In this document: positions 29,653 through 30,692 of the stretch, one piece after another
Numbering within the stretch: the first letter of the stretch is position 1
Layout: the number at the start of each line of letters is the position of its first letter
Origin: Chara braunii
Taxonomy: Eukaryota > Streptophyta > Charophyceae > Charales > Characeae
DNA: 30,692 bases
Assembly: GCA_003427395.1 (NCBI GenBank)
Contig: BFEA01000829.1
Span: 302,097-332,788, forward strand
Direction: 5' to 3'
Position numbers and translations under genes: made by a program
Notes under the pieces: generated by a model
Told to the model about the DNA's origin: nothing
Databases searched by the model: none
The model's input: only the letters and a program-made list of their open reading frames with translations

Positions 29653-29832
29653 TTGTAGTGTGTCCATGGTCTCCATCAAGATAGCCATTTGTATTCCTCT
29701 TTCTTGCACAATGGAAGTCAACCTCTCTACCTCCTCCTTTGCGTTCTTTGCTGCAATCTCTGCTTTGACCACATTCTCCTCATTCCCTGCTGCCCGCTTC
29801 TGCCTTTGTGAATTCAGATCAGCAACCAGGAC
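29653..29832 (-). CDS. Putative internal exon of a coiled-coil protein
   Basis: On the - strand CTTACACAG precedes an open 180-bp exon, exactly 60 codons in phase 0, followed by a consensus GTAAGT donor. It reads VLVADLNSQRQKRAAGNEEN, then an E/K/A-rich helix and RGIQMAILMETMDTLQ. Heptad-like leucines/valines and charge indicate a coiled coil. It joins in frame with the exon at 30298-30355 upstream and, if no exon is missing, with 2335-2547 downstream. Family unknown. Confidence 0.7.
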
Positions 29833-30297
29833 CTGTGTAAGACATTAACAACGATAATGGTGAATTCACTGTTCAGCCCAGGCAGAGTTGATTTTTATGC
29901 TCTTTTGATAGAGTTATTGGTAACGACACCCAGAGCCAAATTAATCGCCATTGGGTTCAGGGACATCCTCTACCATTCCCATACGGTGTCGACACACCCA
30001 ACCCCTCCTGTACGAGCCTGAAAAGGTGCAATAGCAGAGTGTTCTCCAGCTCTAAGAAGAGTGAATTGATCCACTGGTCCGAGGGACAATAGTTGTTCAC
30101 CTTGTAACCAACCATTTCAAACAACAACAAACCCCTTGTTTGAGATTGGACGGAAGGTATTATCCTCAGTTGGATCCTGCTTGGACTACAGCACGCAGCA
30201 GTCCTTGTCAGGAGCTTTCTTAATTCGAGATAAGCATTTCATCTGTTGGGAACGAATTCGAGTCCTCCAGTGATCTGCCAGCAAACTTCTGTCTTAC

Positions 30298-30355
30298 CTT
30301 GGCTGCAGGTACCTCAGTCTCCACACCTTGGTGTCCATGTGATGCAGCGAATGCC
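30298..30355 (-). CDS. Putative short upstream exon
   Basis: On the - strand TGATTTCAAAG precedes a 58-bp segment ending AAG, followed by GTAAGA. Reading from the second base gives AFAASHGHQGVETEVPAAK with no stop, and it ends on a codon boundary, so it splices in phase with the exon at 29653-29832 (intron 465 bp). The first base would complete a split codon from an exon outside the window. It is short, so support comes mainly from splice sites and phase. Confidence 0.45.
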
Positions 30356-30629
30356 CTTTGAAATCAGATGGGAAGACGAGGTGGGGAGAAATATTTGTAA
30401 TACAGTTAGCAACTTAGCAGAGGGAGGAGGGGGGAATAGGGTGCGAATAAAGTGTTGCACTAGGGGTGGGTTGGGGAGGAGTGTGAAGGAAATCATCAAG
30501 TTGGCAGCAGGAGAAGGAAAGTGTGGGTTGGTGAAACCAGTTTGCGAATGTTGAAATCATGGGGAGGGAAAGAATCTCGAAGTGTCAGCAGGAGAGGGGA
30601 AGGGCATTCAAAGTGGCTGGGCAAGAAAT

Positions 30630-30631
<2 letters not shown>

Positions 30632-30692
<61 letters not shown>
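30632..30692. repeat. (AG)n microsatellite at the window end
   Basis: A perfect AG dinucleotide run of about 30 units that continues past the window edge. Confidence 0.97.

Overview
This is a eukaryotic nuclear window dominated by transposable elements and simple repeats. There is no bacterial gene layout and no RNA-gene cluster. The decayed Ty3/gypsy element carries a primer-binding site matching the initiator-Met tRNA usual for plant retroelements, and its pol ends in a chromodomain. Together with the repeat-rich context this suggests a streptophyte (land plant or charophyte alga such as Chara). The species cannot be fixed from sequence alone.

Layout. 1-480 is a purine-only (GAA/GAG)n tract. 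487-845 is a gypsy reverse-transcriptase remnant, joined to a 5'-truncated LINE piece (about 860-1793, + strand) with a poly(A) end. 1811-2102 holds two copies of the Nextera mate-pair junction adapter, i.e. uncleaned library sequence. 2335-2547 (-) is a clean coiled-coil exon. 2560-4766 holds simple repeats, a decayed LINE RT fragment and a possible tRNA-derived SINE. 4767-13853 is a complete but dead Ty3/gypsy chromovirus on the - strand: two LTRs of about 1.35 kb, PBS, gag, protease, RT/RNase H, integrase, chromodomain and PPT. 14137-14876 is an N gap. 15250-15890 is a LINE zinc-binding tail. 17129-24700 is a long LINE on the - strand: 5' tandem units, endonuclease, RT, zinc-binding tail, and a long 3' region containing nested tail copies and a hairpin cluster. 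24700-27400 is AT-rich with little recognisable content. 26811-28006 holds two unrecognised + strand ORFs, which abut another 5'-truncated LINE (27985-29462, + strand, poly(A)). 29653-29832 and 30298-30355 (-) are two more putative exons. The window ends in an (AG)n microsatellite.

The most coherent host signal is on the - strand. Exons at 30298-30355, 29653-29832 and 2335-2547 are flanked by canonical splice sites, have mutually compatible phases, and encode charged heptad-like helices. If they belong to one gene, the 27.1 kb between the last two is a single intron (or a few) filled with retroelements, and most of this window lies inside it. That link depends on the scaffold being correct, and the window shows several assembly scars.

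The most interesting element-level signal is the LTR minisatellite. It repeats the bZIP-type core TGACGTGG many times beside a palindromic G-box, which looks like a built-in enhancer array. No intact, functional mobile-element gene remains: every coding region is broken by frameshifts or stops, many of which fit C-to-T decay.
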